DNA from: Carallia brachiata
Taxonomy: Eukaryota; Streptophyta; Magnoliopsida; Malpighiales; Rhizophoraceae
Direction: 5' to 3'
NCBI GenBank assembly: GCA_021464245.1
Contig: JADCRB010000042.1
Coordinates: 2,277,914-2,341,913 of the forward strand
Length of the DNA: 64,000 nucleotides
This document shows positions 24,459-39,063 of this stretch, one piece after another. The position numbers and the translations under genes are program-made. The notes under the pieces are model-generated. The model saw only the letters and a program-made list of their open reading frames with translations, ran no database searches and was not told where the DNA came from. Each line of letters opens with the position of its first letter. The first letter of the stretch is position 1.

Positions 24459-26970
24459 GGGGTGTGTAGGTGGAGCCAGAAGAAAGTGACTGATCTGATT
24501 TTCAGCCCATGGCTCATGCACGGGGCCAACACAAAACCCCAAAAAATGGAGGAAAGTGTTACTGTATTAATTGAGATCTTTATTACTTACACGACTTTTA
24601 CATATACATTCTACTTTATTAATTATAATTATATAAAATAAATATTTAGTGACATTTTTTAAATAAAATTAAAATAATATGTATTGTAAAATTTAAAAAA
24701 TATGTGAATTATTATATAGTACTAATTAAATTATTTAATTATTTTTATATTAATTAAGATTAGGTTGTATAGTAAAATTTTTATATAAAAGGTTCCAACC
24801 CAAAGAAATAATAATACAGTGCCTGAATTCGCGTTGGAGACGTGTCTAATTCGTTGACATAATGTAACATTTTGATTAATCTAACGACTAGGATTTTCTA
24901 CTTGCCCAGCCGCCCTCAAACTGGACTTACTGGAGTGTTATTCTCTTGTATCAAGAGAAAATTAAGCTTTTGTAACCGTTCAGTATCTCTAGTCCGATGA
25001 AAAAACAAGTTATTGACATCAGGTTTAAGATATTGAAAAAAAAAAATTGCTCGACTGGAGCGTAATTTTAGCATATCAATTTTTTATGTTCTTACTCCTT
25101 TAATTTGTTTTACCACATCCTTATTATTAAAGGACGTATTGGGTTCTGTGTTATTCACAAGCATGGGGCCCTGTTATGAATTAGCTGTCCTTAATCATCC
25201 CCACTTCTTTTGATAGAGTCTCTAATAGAAGGCTTCAATTTACAAGGGGGAAAAATTATGGGGTCATTAAATTTTGTGCTCCCTATGTTGGACGGACCAC
25301 CCTCCAGTGAAAAGGACAGTTTTGATGCCACTATTATGCATGGACTCTCTTATGATGTTGCCATCCTGATCCTTAATTAATAACAAGATGAAGGAGTTAT
25401 TTTACTCTATTGTTATGGTTTTAGAAAAAAAAAAATCTTCTTTAATTACACTCCTATATAAAATTAATGAGTGTAATTTCTTTCTTCTCATCATTTTTGG
25501 TAGTAATAGTAATTACAAATAAAGTGGGTGTTTGTTTTTATATTTCCCAGCTGCATGTTGTTGCTTTTCAGTTTGTAACAAGAAGCATTAAAAATTTTGG
25601 GTTTGCAACCTCCCCAGCTGGGATTGCTTTTTGGCACCAAATAGTAACTAATTGAAAAGGTTAGCTTAAACAACTTTTGGGAAGCAATGATTGATAAATG
25701 ATAATATTTTTTTTTTACTAAATTACCTATGACAATATTTACCTAATTACTTAAAATGAAAAAAGATCATAATTACTTTTATTATTTAAATATTTACATT
25801 ATATTAATTTATATAAATACTATAATTTTATTTAATTTATTAAAAATAATAATTAACAAACAACAACCGTTAATAAATAAATTAAACAGTGGCAAAGTAT
25901 TGCTGTGATTTGTAAATTATGAGAACCAAATGCTGGTGACAGCTAGAGCCACTTATTGCAGAGTAATTGCCTCCAAAAGCAATCGAGATTGGGTTAGGGA
26001 TGGAAATGATGGTGGCTCGACTTGTGGCTTCGTGAAATATTTGATTGATGCGGATTGAAGTTTTTAATGATGTATAGGAGTAATTATAGGCTTCTTTTCG
26101 ATGTCCCACCTTTTTTTTCTTCTTGGAATTCATAAAAAAACGCCTAAAAGCATTTCTGTTTTCCACGAGTCTCCCATCACGCATGTAAGGAAGTCAGTAT
26201 CCTCAGGGGCAGAAGATAATAGAAAGTTGAGTTTTGTTTAGTTTTTTTTTATTTCTCCTAATTTACTTTCGAAAAAAAATTTTAGTTATGTAAGTTAAGT
26301 AAGATGAAAATAAAATAAAAATAATAAATTATTTAATAATTAAATTTTAAAAAATAAAAAACAACTAAATTATAAGATATTGTCCATTAAATTATCTGTC
26401 GTGTCAATTAAACAAAGTGTAACCATGCTAATTTTTTTTTCTTTATTTCTAGGAAGTTGAAGAGAACACAACAGGCAGCTCTTTTGTGATTATATCATTC
26501 TGAATGATTGCACTGGCGGCGCTCAGAAATTGTTCCTCCTAAATTGGTTTCTGTGACTTCCTTTTTCTCTTCCTGAATTGATTTCTTAATTGAACATTTT
26601 CTGCAAAATTTCATTGGGTGCTGGGTTTTCTTTTTTACATTACTGATGGTTATTAAAGGGTTTGAAAACCAAGGATTTTTATGGTCACATGGTGTTGTCT
26701 CTCTGGTATAGAGGGGTTTAATAGGGTCTTTAATCAATGGGGTTTTATAGGTTCTGTTGGTAGACGATGGTGACTTAAAATAATTTTGTTTTTTGTTTTC
26801 GGGATGTACTATGGAAGGTCAGCAAAAGGTAGGAACCTTGTCGACTAACCCAAAAGTCCTATTCTGTTACTAATATCATCCATTCATCTAACTTATCTTC
26901 GGGTTACAAGTAGTTGCTACAACTAATGAATCCTCAACTCATTGCTTAACTTTCCCAAAGAAAACAAAGA
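24459..26970. other. Promoter-distal and intergenic DNA, no gene recognised
   Basis: After the ERF promoter the sequence turns very AT-rich (24560-24790, possibly a decayed MITE). Short open frames at 25467-25673 and 25882-26184 have no protein resemblance. Nothing else supported. Confidence 0.45.
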
Positions 26971-27014
26971 GAATTTATTGGTCAAAAAAAAAAAGAAAAC
27001 AAAGAGAATCCCAA

Positions 27015-27032
27015 CCCCCCCCCCCCCCCCCC
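27015..27032. repeat. Poly-C tract
   Basis: Eighteen consecutive C bases followed by aacccccaaaaaaa. A run this long is unusual in such AT-rich DNA and is prone to assembly or sequencing length error. Confidence 0.85.
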
Positions 27033-27117
27033 AACCCCCAAAAAAAAGAAGAAAAGAAAAAAGTTAAAAATAGTCCCAACCCAACATAATTACTAAAAAC
27101 TTGAGACCTTTCGAAAC

Positions 27118-27240
27118 TATTAATTAGGTGGTTTAGTGGTAGAGTTAGATAAACTCTCAAATTTTGGATTAAAATCTCAAAAATTTGGGAATTTTTTGAT
27201 TCCTAAAAAGCATCGTGTCCGGTGTTTTAATATGTTATTG
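27118..27240 (+). repeat. Possible tRNA-derived SINE fragment
   Basis: The sequence tggtttagtggtagagtt resembles a tRNA A-box region and is followed about 25 bp later by ggattaaaatctc, a weak B-box. The order and spacing suit a degenerate SINE. No clear 3' tail or target duplication was found, and a true tRNA fold is not apparent. Confidence 0.25.
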
Positions 27241-28774
27241 CAATGCAATTGATTTACAATATGTTATATGTTGCTAGATTGATCACTTGTGGGTTGCTCA
27301 AAAAAGGTTAATCACTTGTGGGGTTATACGAAAAGTTCTATAAATGGATATACTATTATAGACATGGTTGAAAATTCCTCTTATTTATTATAGTACCTAT
27401 ACTAAAATTATTCAACCCTTTTGTCTTATTTAATGGGCATATTGAAATAAATCTTCTGCAATCTTCAACTTTGAAACTTGCATGTGGACCCAAATGCATC
27501 TAATAACACAAATTGCGGCCACAATTTCAAACAACAAAGAAAGTTTATAGGACAGTGTTGGAGAAATCTAAAATTTTTAGGATTTTTATTTTTTGCAATT
27601 AAGTCAAAATCGTTTTAAGTTTTCAAACTATTCTTAAATTTTTAATTTTCATTACAAATGAGTCATTTCATATATCGGAGAAAGAAGAAAAATTCAGTAA
27701 CCTCTTTGTACCAATACGTAGGATTTTTGCAAGTGCAAAAATTTATAAAAGATTTAGAATTTTTCAAGAACTTGGCCCTGTTGTTTTTCCTTAACCTATA
27801 TATATCAGTATACAACAAATTTTTATTATATGAATGCAGATTGTCTTGATACGGGACAAGGCACAATAAAATATTGTCTAGATTTTTTTTTCAAAAGGAC
27901 AAGCGCCCAATAACATTTCACTATCACGACAGTTGCTCGCACCATTGTTTTTTAACTCCGAAGATATATTTGAATACAATTATTTACTAATTTTATTCTT
28001 GTTTTAGTGAGTAAAATTAATTTATAATCTAAAATTATTTAAATATTAACTTAAATTTTTTTAGTTAAGTCTACCTCACATGTTATATGATATAAAATTA
28101 TGAGTAAGTTACACTTATTTAAAAAATAAATCAAAATAAAAATTTCTTTTGAATACAAATTGCTTAAATTTGTACAAAGATATCTCCAACAACTTCCCAT
28201 GACAAGTCAAGGTGCGATCCGTCTCTGAATTATCATAATACATCCAACAACTTTAATGTGCAATAGGATATGATACTTTTTTTTTTCTAGATTCTTCTCA
28301 TCCACATGTAATATTTCAATCATGAAGAAGCAAACAAAAAATATCATTTATTTTGTTCACTAAATATTTTGTTGAGTTGTAAATTATAAAATCTTACTAT
28401 TTTTTATTTTTATAAATTTTATATAATTTTTTCAAATTAAAACCTAATACTATAAAAATTTAGATTTAAATTCGTAATTATTTGGTTAAATGTTAAATAT
28501 GGCGACTAATTAATGACTCACGGCCTTTTAAGGTAATCATCCTCCTTGAAGATTACAGAACGCATGATCACGCTATCTCTACTTTCTCTTTTCTGTTTCT
28601 AGTTAACAAGCGCCTGCGGACTTGACCTCCAGCACATTGATAAACGATATAATCAGTGGCCTCCTCAATTTATCTGGTGAGTCACTTCATGATATAAGAC
28701 ATTATTTTATAGTTGTTGTCCATGCTCAAAGTTTGACACTAAAATAATGCACGCGAGAGAAAGGACTATTAGTA

Positions 28775-28925
28775 AGCGAGTTAAATTATGTAAATAATTT
28801 AACGAGATATATGAAAAATATATAATTAATGTAATAATATTTAATATATTTTTATTTTTTAAATTTAATATATTTTTTTATAATTTAATAATTTAAATTA
28901 TTATATATTTATCAATACTATAATC
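28775..28925 (-). repeat. AT-rich MITE-like repeat, copy 1
   Basis: Read on the minus strand this matches the copies at 31640 and 58280: a core of attataaaaa-atatattaaatt followed by an A/T stretch, then attattaa and ttttcatatat. The shared order of words over more than 100 bp argues for a common origin rather than chance AT richness. Boundaries are approximate. Confidence 0.4.
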
Positions 28926-30527
28926 TCACAATTGTGTGTCTTAAAAGTTTTTTTTTTTTTTTTTAAAGTTTGGGGGAGTGGAAACCACAAAAAAATGTGA
29001 TGAGCAGAAAGATTTTAACGACAAAGAAGAGATCTTGTCAGAACAAATGGAATTAAATGGTGATCAGCTTTTTCTCATTAGAAAATTTTTACAAATTCCA
29101 GGGGTCCCCGCTAGAGACTTTCTGGCTTAGACATGGGAATGTAGTAAAAAAATCCATTGTGTAACAATTAAAAAAAATATATTTATTATTTATTATGGAA
29201 TGTCTTAATTATATGCCTTTCACGTCCTATCTGCCCCCGTTTCATACCATCTCGCGGACACTTGATGAGGAGGAAAACTGTAAGGAAATTCCTTTTCCCA
29301 ATGCAGAAGTCGTCAGATTTTTTTGATAGATTATATTCATATTGCGAGAAAATTTTGGCATAATTTGTCGTGTGATGCCGACAAAATCTAAGGGGATATC
29401 TGAATTTATGCTTTGTTTGATTTTTTTGAGAAATTATGAGAAAAATCTTATAAAAATATTATTATTACTCTATTTCTTTTTATTTTTAGTTTATGTTAAT
29501 TTTATGTAGAGTTATTATTATATATATGTACTAAAAAAAGAGTTATTATTATATAAATATTGATAAACTAAGATATGAACCAATTAGGGTGAATACCATA
29601 GTGTGTATATATATATTGAATTATATCTTTCAAATTTGAAATCTTATTATCAAAAATTACAAAAGTTTTGTAAGAAGCAAAAATCAATTTATATTGGCAG
29701 GAATTTAATTTCAGGGTATAATTAATATTCTTTGATATGACAAAAAATAAATTGATGTTTTTTTTTAAATAACTATAAAGAATTGATGGAATTATATATT
29801 AAAATCAAATTAACATGAAACGAATTTTGGTCTGATACATGAAACGAATTTGAAAAAGAGTAGCACAATATTACTGATTAATAAACACGTATATCAAATT
29901 TGACAAATTCTGCACCTGCAAAAACACATTTAATGGACAATAGTCAATGCCGCTAACATTAAGCAAACTGTTATACCCATGCCTATGACTCCCACAATAA
30001 TTAGGAAAATAATGACAAAATTTTCAAAAATTGTATAATAAATATCTAAATTATTAAGTATGTGACTCATTTTTTTTTCTCTTTTGCTTTAATAATGTTA
30101 AAAAAGATGATCAATTTTTGTAATAATAGTGTGAGTCAAGATGTTTTATGATATAAATTTTGTGATACATATCATTTCTCTCATAAAAATAACTCTTTGG
30201 GGGCAATAAGTCCATAAGAGGTTGGATGAATATGTTAACCCAACTTTTGGTCTCGTCTCATTCACGCAATAACAAACAAACTTACGATGTGTTTTTTTTT
30301 TTTTTTTTTAAGAAAAAATAATTGTTTGGCTAATAACTTTTGGCATTATTCCACAACCTTGGATATCCAAACGCAATATTGAATTTTGTCATAAGCAATA
30401 TATTTCAGGGGCATCTTATGAGTAACATAACTAAGATCACTATTTTATCTCAACACAAAAGTAACTATTATAAGCATATCCCAAAAATAGATTACATGTA
30501 AAACTTATAAAATTTTGTCAAAAATGT

Positions 30528-30604
30528 AAAACTTATAAAACTGTTGTTGATAGTTCGTCAGCAAGCAAAACTTCTAAAACTGCTGTTGATAGTTCATCAG
30601 CAAG
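30528..30604. repeat. 38-bp direct tandem repeat
   Basis: Two copies (30528-30565 and 30567-30604) separated by one base, sharing gttgatagttc and tcagcaag, with three or so differences by eye. No coding context. Confidence 0.8.
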
Positions 30605-31639
30605 AACGACGTTAACCAAATGTTAAACCAAGTACTTTTTTAAACACAATATTATCGATGGTGATCATCATTATAAGAGCATGGGAATTTGCTTAATTGG
30701 TTGGGTAACGAAGCCAATCACAGATACAGGGTTGGCTTTGCTGCAAAGTTACTTCAAATTCTTTTTTGTTTTTTTTTTTTTAACTGTCAAATCTAACTCA
30801 AATAATTTACTTCAAATTCTAACGGTTACTTACTGTTGTATCACCCTCCAACTAAGCAACCAAATAGTTGATTCGACGTTGTAATTTGCCAACTGATGCT
30901 GTGCTGGCAAGCTTTCTAACACTTTTTTTTTATAGCCAAATATTTTTATATTATATATAGAAAATTATATTACATGAAAAACATGTTATAAAATATATAA
31001 CAGATATATAATAGAATACTACAAAATTATAAAAATCTTTTGTGTTATATAAAGGATTTTCAGTATTATTTAAAATATTTTATATATTATATAAACTTAT
31101 TCTACTTATATTTATCTACATGAAATTGCATCGTACATATAGTTGTTTTTATTATAATTAAAAAAAATCTTTGGAAAAAAAAAAATCCACATTCTGCAGC
31201 CATCAATACGAGTTCGTACTTCGTACATGAGCATATCCGAATCAATTGCCTTTTTGGCAGAAAGATGAAGATACGCTTACGGCTTCCACACCCAAATCTG
31301 TGAATTCCCGCTTTCCCGAGTTGGACTAAAATTAAATTTCCCTGGCGGTTTATAATGAATTCATGATGTGATATAATATTTTTCCTTTTTTTTTTAAAAA
31401 AAAATTCCTATAGGTTGAGTTTCAGCCTCTTCAACTGTTGAAAAAAACAAGAGAGAGAATATCTTTTTACAGAGAAGTGTTGGTACTACAAAAAATTCGA
31501 ATGCTACACGGATAATGATTAATAGAGGGGATGATAACAAAAGTCCTCTAAACCAAAACAAAAAGGCTCGAAAAGTTCATTAAGATGATAGATTTTACAG
31601 AAAACTTAAGCGGATATATATAAGTAAATGTATGATAGA

Positions 31640-31765
31640 CACGTAATAATATATATTATTAAATTATAAAAAATATATTAAATTTTAAAAAATAAAAAAT
31701 AAATAAATTATTAAGTATCATTAGATCAACTACATACTTTTCATATACTCACATATATATCTACG
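31640..31765 (+). repeat. AT-rich MITE-like repeat, copy 2
   Basis: Contains ttataaaaaatatattaaat and the downstream words aaattattaagtat and ttttcatata that also occur, in the same order, in the copies at 28775 (opposite strand) and 58280. Confidence 0.4.
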
Positions 31766-32673
31766 TAATTAACCTTTAGATTTTATTAGAAGTTTGGTTA
31801 CATTTTTGGATGCAACTCAAATGATACCATTATTATCGTCTTGAGTTCTACCATCAATTGTGATTTTACTAACGAATGTTCGACTAATTGGGACTATATA
31901 TACTGTGACAATAATCTTTTTTCTTTTTTTTTAGGTTATAAGAGAAGTCCAAAGGGTAAAAAATAATTGATAATAAAGTTATTAAAACTCGAATACCTAA
32001 GTCAAAAGCTTTCAAAGAATGTTTGAAATAATTGTGTTAGAAATAGGGTATAATGAATTTTTTTCTTAAATTCAAAAAAGTTTAGGAGCTTCATGTATTT
32101 AATATGGACGGTTGAATATTTAAATTCAAAAGATTAATTAAAGAAATCCAATAATTTATTTAAGCCAAGTTACGGATTGTTGCTCTTTTAGATTTGCATC
32201 TATTATGCGTTAGACAATTCATCGATGAAACATTAGGTAGAATAGGATAAATGTTCTTTTGATGGGTGAAGTGTGGCATGGGCAGTCTTGTGATTGTAAA
32301 GCTAAAATTGGATGAAGAGCCTTCAAGTGAATAAAATAATTTTTTAAGAATAAAATAATTAGTACATTTGATACGTACGGTAAAATAAAATAAGATAAAT
32401 TATTTTTATTTTATTATATATACAATAAGAAAAAACTATCGTATCAAAACATCTATTCATAAAAATGAGAAAAAAGTGGTGATATCTATTAGTTTTATCA
32501 AAAAAAATTGTGGTGATGCACGGAGAGAGATCAAGCAATGGAAGCAAACTCATTATCTAGAACTACGTCAACCATAAGAATCCACCAACCTTCTCACAGG
32601 TTCGGACCACCCAATTGATGGTTATCTTATCGTAACCTAATCAGCATCAAACTCAACTTAATGCGATAGTGGT

Positions 32674-32703
32674 GGATTGGGCATCATGGGATTGGGCATC
32701 ATG
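32674..32703. repeat. 15-bp tandem repeat
   Basis: The unit ggattgggcatcatg occurs twice without spacing and a partial third follows. No coding context. Confidence 0.85.
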
Positions 32704-35700
32704 GGATGGCATGCATGCTGAGGCAAATAGAAAAGGGATTGTAGAAGTCAAAGCTAAACATTCTTGGAAGAACCTAACAGGTGAAGTTGAGTAACAACCC
32801 TTAATAAACCAACAGAAATCCCTCAGTCTCGCTTACGATGCAGGTGTTTATTTACGCAGAAAAAAGGAAAAACAAAAAATCCATCTTATTGCTTTTGAAT
32901 GGAAAGAACTTTTTGAGATCCAAAAATGCCCCGGCAGCCCTACAAGTCTAACAAAAGCTCTGCCCTATATATACAAACACTTAAAAAAGCCTACATTGAG
33001 AAAAGCTCAAACACATGTAACATTGCGAAAATCTCCTGCGTTGGTCGCAACTATAACGTACACCGCGTGGCATTATCGCTGCTATGGCTTTTAATTCTCA
33101 CACTCCAAGTCTGACAAATCGCAGGTTAATTGTGATAGGCCTGCCCCCATCATAAGTTCGTAGTGTAAAATTAATGAAAAAAAATTTAGTGGATATATAA
33201 AATTTTTTAATTATATTTATATGTATTTATTTTTTTAAAGTAATTATAATTATAAAAAGTGATATAAAAAATATTATTATTTTTTTATTTTATATTTTTT
33301 AAATTATGATTATATAAATAATAATTGCAGTTGCACAAAATTGATACGTATAGAAGTAGTTGAGAAACTTATATCTGTGCATGTAATGAATCCTAAATTA
33401 ATATTAGTCTTAGCTCAATTTTTGTAAAGAATTATTATTGATGAATTAATTTCAGTACTCTAACAATATTTATATATATATATATATTACAATTTACTTT
33501 GTAGATTTATTTTTTATATTAATTATGACCATGTAATATAGATCAACTTCACTTTAAAGAAACTGTAAAAAGTTTACATTTAAGTATTGATTGATATGGA
33601 GTGACAGAGAGCTTGAATTTTTTAAAGGTTTCAAATTGTAAACCACAAAGTGGATAAAAATTGAAGACATTTACCGAAACACAACACACTTTGTACTATT
33701 ATGAGCGTTAAATGAACATTTGTGTTTTTATCTTTAATTGCAATAATATGTATTAAAAAAATAGAAATATACACCAACAATCTGGAATTACTAAATTGAC
33801 TGCAATGTAACTCTACCTTTGGCTTAAACATTTTTTTCATAGTGAAATTTGCAACTTGACTGATGTAGCTAAAAATTAAGATTTCTCAAATTTTACAAAA
33901 TGACAAATTTTCAAATTTGGTCCAACGCTAATCTCCATGCCCACACGGCCCCTGCACCTTTTGACAAGCTTGATATAGAAGATCTTTGGATGAGACCACT
34001 ATCAAAATGACTGTCGGGTGGTCAGTTTTCTTTATCGAAACCATAGCCGTATTGCATTTGCATGCCCACTTGGCAATTTCTCTCGCTCGAAGAATTCGCA
34101 AAATTGCAGCAGAAAAAAGGGGTTGTTTCACACCGAATCGAACCTCCAAGATAATGAATCTCTCAGACCTTTTCAGGACGCTCAAAAGCACAACACAAAT
34201 TAATGCTGGCAGTCTCTGCTTCTCTAGGTACTTGTTTGTGTGAGTTTGTTGTGAGTATGTCTGTGAACATTGGCCACGCATGGAAAGGTTCGTTAAGAGC
34301 TAGAGCTAAGGGATGCCAAAAAATGAGAACCAAATTGGCTGGTGTATTATAACTAGTTACTGGATTTTATGTCTTAGTGGGAGAAAAGGAGCTCAATCCC
34401 CACCTTGAGTCTCCTTCACCTGTACATACCGTCCTCGGAGAGGAAAAAAAAAGAAATAAAAAAAAAGGCAGTACATTCATTCATAGCCATATGGATGGTG
34501 ATTATACATATACATATACATACATACCACACACATATATATGGTGCTGCAGAGGTGTTTATTTATATATTTATTTTCAATGAAATGAGATAGTTTGGGC
34601 AGTATCCTAACAATCTTGTCAAAAAATATTATGTTTTATTCTGACACTATTAAATCACTGAATAATTACAGTGAGTTTAATATCAAAATAAAAAATATAA
34701 ATTTAATTTTATTAAATTTTAAGTGTATTCAAACTTAAAATCTTTTTAATGGCACATCAATGTATTATCTTTAAACCACGTCACTTAAGTAGTGCAGATA
34801 TATTTATTTATAGACTTAATGCAACCAAAGCCTAGATTAAGTTTGTTGAAAATGTGACCAAATTTTCAATTAAGTATACTTTTTCACGGTTACCCGGATC
34901 TTTTTGGTGCGTACGGTTACTTGGATCTAACTGCACTGGCTAGCTAATCATATCTAGCTAATTCTATATTCCTATGGATATTCTTTCTAGTCACTAAACC
35001 AGTGATATTAATTATATATCGTACAAAGTAACTGTTTTGCATGACGATGGGAGCCTAAAATCTAGCTAAACGTCAATCGAGATTATTTGCTGTATATACG
35101 GTTTGTTTAATTAATAAGATTCGATCAATTAGTCGACTTGATCGAGGCTGTGGACCAACCATTTGACACTATAATAATTGTCATGACATTAAATATTATG
35201 AAAGGATAGGAGCGTACTACGATTAATGTGATTTAGTCGATTTGAAAAATTGGATCTCAATGAAAGATTTTAAGGTTGAATTTTAATAAAATTAAATAAT
35301 AAAATTAAATTTATGATTTATTATATAATATTTAAAAAATTATAATTATTTAATTGTTATTTTAAATACAAAATTATAATATTTTGTGATAAGATTATAA
35401 AATATTATTTTTTTTATTTTTATAAAAAAACAAAAATAAAAGAAAAGAAAAGGATTGTTACGGACTCAGCTCAGCCTAATCAAAAAGCTAACCAAGAAGT
35501 TGTTAGATTTATAAGTCAGAATTAGGTCTTTATCTTTGATCTCTAAAATGTCTTCTTAAGGTCGATTTAGCATAGCGGTACATAATTGATATTATATTGA
35601 TCAATGGGTCGCACCATTTCTAAGCTTTTTTATTACATGACTAAATTGAATTGGGATGAAAGAAGCCGAATGAAGAGACACGATATGGTGAATAATTCTG

Positions 35701-36535
35701 ATACTCTTTTATGAAACTCTACATCCATCTCAAAAATTAAGTCACTAAGTGATAAAACTCATAAAAGCTTAGACACTATACCAAGAAATAATTATTGAAC
35801 AAAAAAAAAATTTAATCGAGACAATGATTTTATCATATATTAACAATTCCCTAATTTCCATGCAAAGATAAGGACGTGGTCTTTTATGTATGTTTACGTC
35901 TTTTTAATTTCATCATTAGAAGTTCATTAAAGGTTTTTAATTCTTTTTTTTAATACAGTTGGAGTCAGACCAAAATTTAATTATTTTCTGTTAAGAAACA
36001 CTCTAATAATTAAGAATTAAAATTTTCATGTTCAAAACCTTGTGTTTTAATTCTAAGAAGAGATGAGTGTAGGGTTTATGAAAAGGGAAACAGTCATCTT
36101 ATTGTATAACTTACAGATCAACGGACCACTTAATAGATTAAAAACAAAAAAAATTGACTATCAGTAAAATTTAGAGTTCGGGAAACTAAGTCTCATCCTA
36201 ATTAATTGTATATTTTTGGGACCACTAATATAACGTTTGAAACCAAGATCCAGACCTAGAACCCCTCAGTTCTTAACAAGACATTTGAAAATGAAAGTTA
36301 GTGTTGCTTAGCAACTCTTCACGAGTCATAGTTAGTCTTTAAAATTTTTATTTTTTCAACGTACATCAAAATTAAAATTCACAAAATTTTGAAAATTTTA
36401 GAAAATTGCACACTTCCACCCTCAAAACTTATCTCCACAGCTTTGTTGATCATATGGCCATACGTTTTAATAATTCAATTGATAATTCACAATGTATTTT
36501 TTCGATCTATTAGGAAGTCTATTAGACTGTAAACA

Positions 36536-37115
36536 ATTTTTATAGACTATATAATAAGAGTAATTTTTTATATTTTCATAAATTTTACAACTACTTTCTA
36601 GAATTAAAATTCAATATTTTAAAGATATAAATTTTAAATTTTAACAATTTAGAGTATTCCTTAATGGACATAATTCGCAATCTATTACTAAACCAAACAA
36701 CTCCAAAGGAGTCAACATGCCGCAGAAGAAGGTCGCCTAATAGCTAGCCGATAAGGTGACTGCGAGCCCGCAATATACTCAATAGGGAACTTGTTGTTCA
36801 ACTTTGTTCGCACATTAATTTTGAAATCGGCTGCCATTGAAGCTAAAATCAATCCACGTGCTACATCCTATTCGGCGTTCCTGTTGATTAACTTATTGTT
36901 TACAGCAAAGCATGAGGGTAACTAAACAACCATTAATAATTGTTATTTGTCAGACAACGACAATAACTTATTCTAAGGACTAACTTAATTGTTGTTTATA
37001 AAATTTTAATTCGTTAAGTTGTGAATTATATAATAAAAATAATTTTTTTTATTTTTATAAATTTTATACCATGCTCTCATAATTAAAACTAACATCTTGA
37101 AAATACGTGTTTAAG
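36536..37115. repeat. Pair of related AT-rich repeats
   Basis: Segments at about 36536-36645 and 37018-37115 share the order (att)atataataa-agtaattttt, tttttataaatttta, ctttc/ctctc, aattaaaa and atcttg/atttta. A third relative lies at about 28376-28475. They are probably copies of a short non-autonomous element; ends were not defined. Confidence 0.35.
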
Positions 37116-38626
37116 TTTTTCATCACCAAACTAACCAGAAGTCCAAAAATTAAGTGCCACATAAGACAAAGTGCTAGGGAGAGCCGTCTCTTAAACTTGT
37201 GTGGGTCCCCAGAGCGATCTTATGATCTAGGCTATGTCGCTCATAACGCAAGATGTCGCTCTTTTAAGAAGAATATGTGGCATATCTCCCACATTGGATA
37301 AGATCTCAAAGGAAAAATAGTCTTCGAGTTAGGTACTGAGATATATAAGAAATCAATTAGGTCCATTTTGGGGTGTAGTTTGCGTTTAATATAGAATACA
37401 TTTTCTACTTTCATTTCACAATTTAAATTTTTAAATCGAGTGATTTCAAGTAATATCCGAGATTTATGGGTGAGTTTAAATTTGCGGTTTCTCCACAGTG
37501 GTGACTTAGGTTAGTGTGAAAACTCCATGTCCATCGTATTATCACATAGAGCTTCAATATATGTCCTAATTATTCATGTGTTTATTGATATTTTAAATAT
37601 AATAAAACTGATAATTTTTATAATAAAAATTAAAAATTATTATTTTTTAATTGTAAATATTATCAGTTTTCTTATAAAAATTATTAATTTTATTTTATTT
37701 ACGACATCAATCAAGACACTAAAAATTGACACACAAACATTTTCTCTCTCACGTCACAAACGTTCATTTCTTGCGGGGCTGGAGTCGGGATAAATCATAT
37801 TTATGAGACAAGGGAAGACTGCTATTGTATAGTCCGAATAAAAAGCAAGTTTGAGATTGCGATTTTTGGATAACCTTTAAGGCAAATGTTTGAACTTTCA
37901 TGTCTATACATTTAGCACGCATATGACGACTTATGTGCACTAATCCATGCTTGAAGATAAGAATAAGCAGTTTACCAAGCTCCTTAACAATAAATACCGA
38001 TGGCGCCCCAAAGATCAAAAGTTTGAAGAACAATATAATCAAAACTTTAAATCATTTCTTTTAGGCTTATCTGTTGAAAACAAAAGATAGCAAGTGTGCC
38101 GTACATCTGAAAACTATTCGTACATTGTTGGTTGGGCCATGGGAGATTTTGGAAGCCCATTACCGAATCTTATTTGTCATATTGTTTAGTCCTGAAATAT
38201 AAGTACTTTGCTCATGTAATCACTGCCGCAATATAATTATTTTTTGAACATAAAAAAAATATATATGGTATGGATGTTAGTCATTTTTCTTGCAGATTCA
38301 AGCCAGGGCTTGCCCTTTAACGTCTTAATTTAACTTTTTCATAGAAAATATCCATTATTCAGATAGGATTGAACGAACCGTGAGTAATCACAATAATTAC
38401 TAAATGTGAAAACAACGATAATACTTCTACTTGTACCTGCTGTTTTATTGGGAAAAGCATAGTTGAGCAAATTTGAACTTAGCTTAAGTGCGTGAAAACG
38501 CACAAACTAATCACCAAGCTCTGATGTCTGGCAGAATTACTTGCCATAATATAGTAGCTAGTAGTATGGTGACAACGTAAGTAATAAAACTACAGAGGCA
38601 CAGCATGCACAGGGACGAGATTTATT

Positions 38627-38647
38627 AGAGAGAGAGAGAGAGAGAGA
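38627..38647. repeat. (AG)n microsatellite
   Basis: An uninterrupted AG run of about ten units. Confidence 0.9.
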
Positions 38648-39029
38648 ATAGCTGATAACAAGCAATTGGCAACTTTGCCCTACAGATGAGTCAGTTGTGG
38701 CAGACCATCCCTGAACTTTTTGTTCCCTAAACAAAAATCCTCTCTACTACTCTCTGCTATGCCCTCATGCACGAACACTTTTTTTTTTTTTCTTGTTTTT
38801 ATCTCTTCAGCTTATAAACCTCAGCTACAAAAGCCTGCTCAATTGGGTAGCTTCCTCGCCAGCCCCCAGCATTTTTCTGCTCAGAAAAAACACAGTGTCC
38901 TATGGATGATGGTTCAACGTCCGGCCAAACCTGAAAAAATGAATACATATGCATGCCAATTCCATGCATGACCCATCATTCCACCACCTGACACCTTGTA
39001 CGCTTCCGCAGTCCTGTCACCTCCATGCT

Positions 39030-39063
<34 letters not shown>

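Larger units (their letters stand above)
27241..38626. other. Gene-poor intergenic interval with short dispersed repeats
   Basis: More than 11 kb without a gene I can support. It holds AT-rich MITE-like copies (listed separately), a 38-base near-perfect direct repeat (30528-30604), a tandem 15-mer (32674-32703), a TA run (about 33473-33486) and an island of higher GC at 33930-34280 with overlapping but unrecognised open frames on both strands. Near 37140-37330 there is a non-AT-rich stretch containing tctcccacattggataag, a word often met in plant LTR or snRNA promoter contexts; no element ends could be found. Confidence 0.45.

Noticed and set aside
33928..34281. 117-codon minus-strand ORF and 85-codon plus-strand ORF
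   Set aside because: Overlapping frames in opposite sense with no known motif, splice partners or promoter; left as an unexplained composition island.
37140..37330. cccacattgg word as a plant snRNA upstream element or LTR end
   Set aside because: No properly spaced snRNA TATA box and snRNA body, and no LTR ends, primer-binding site or polypurine tract were found.
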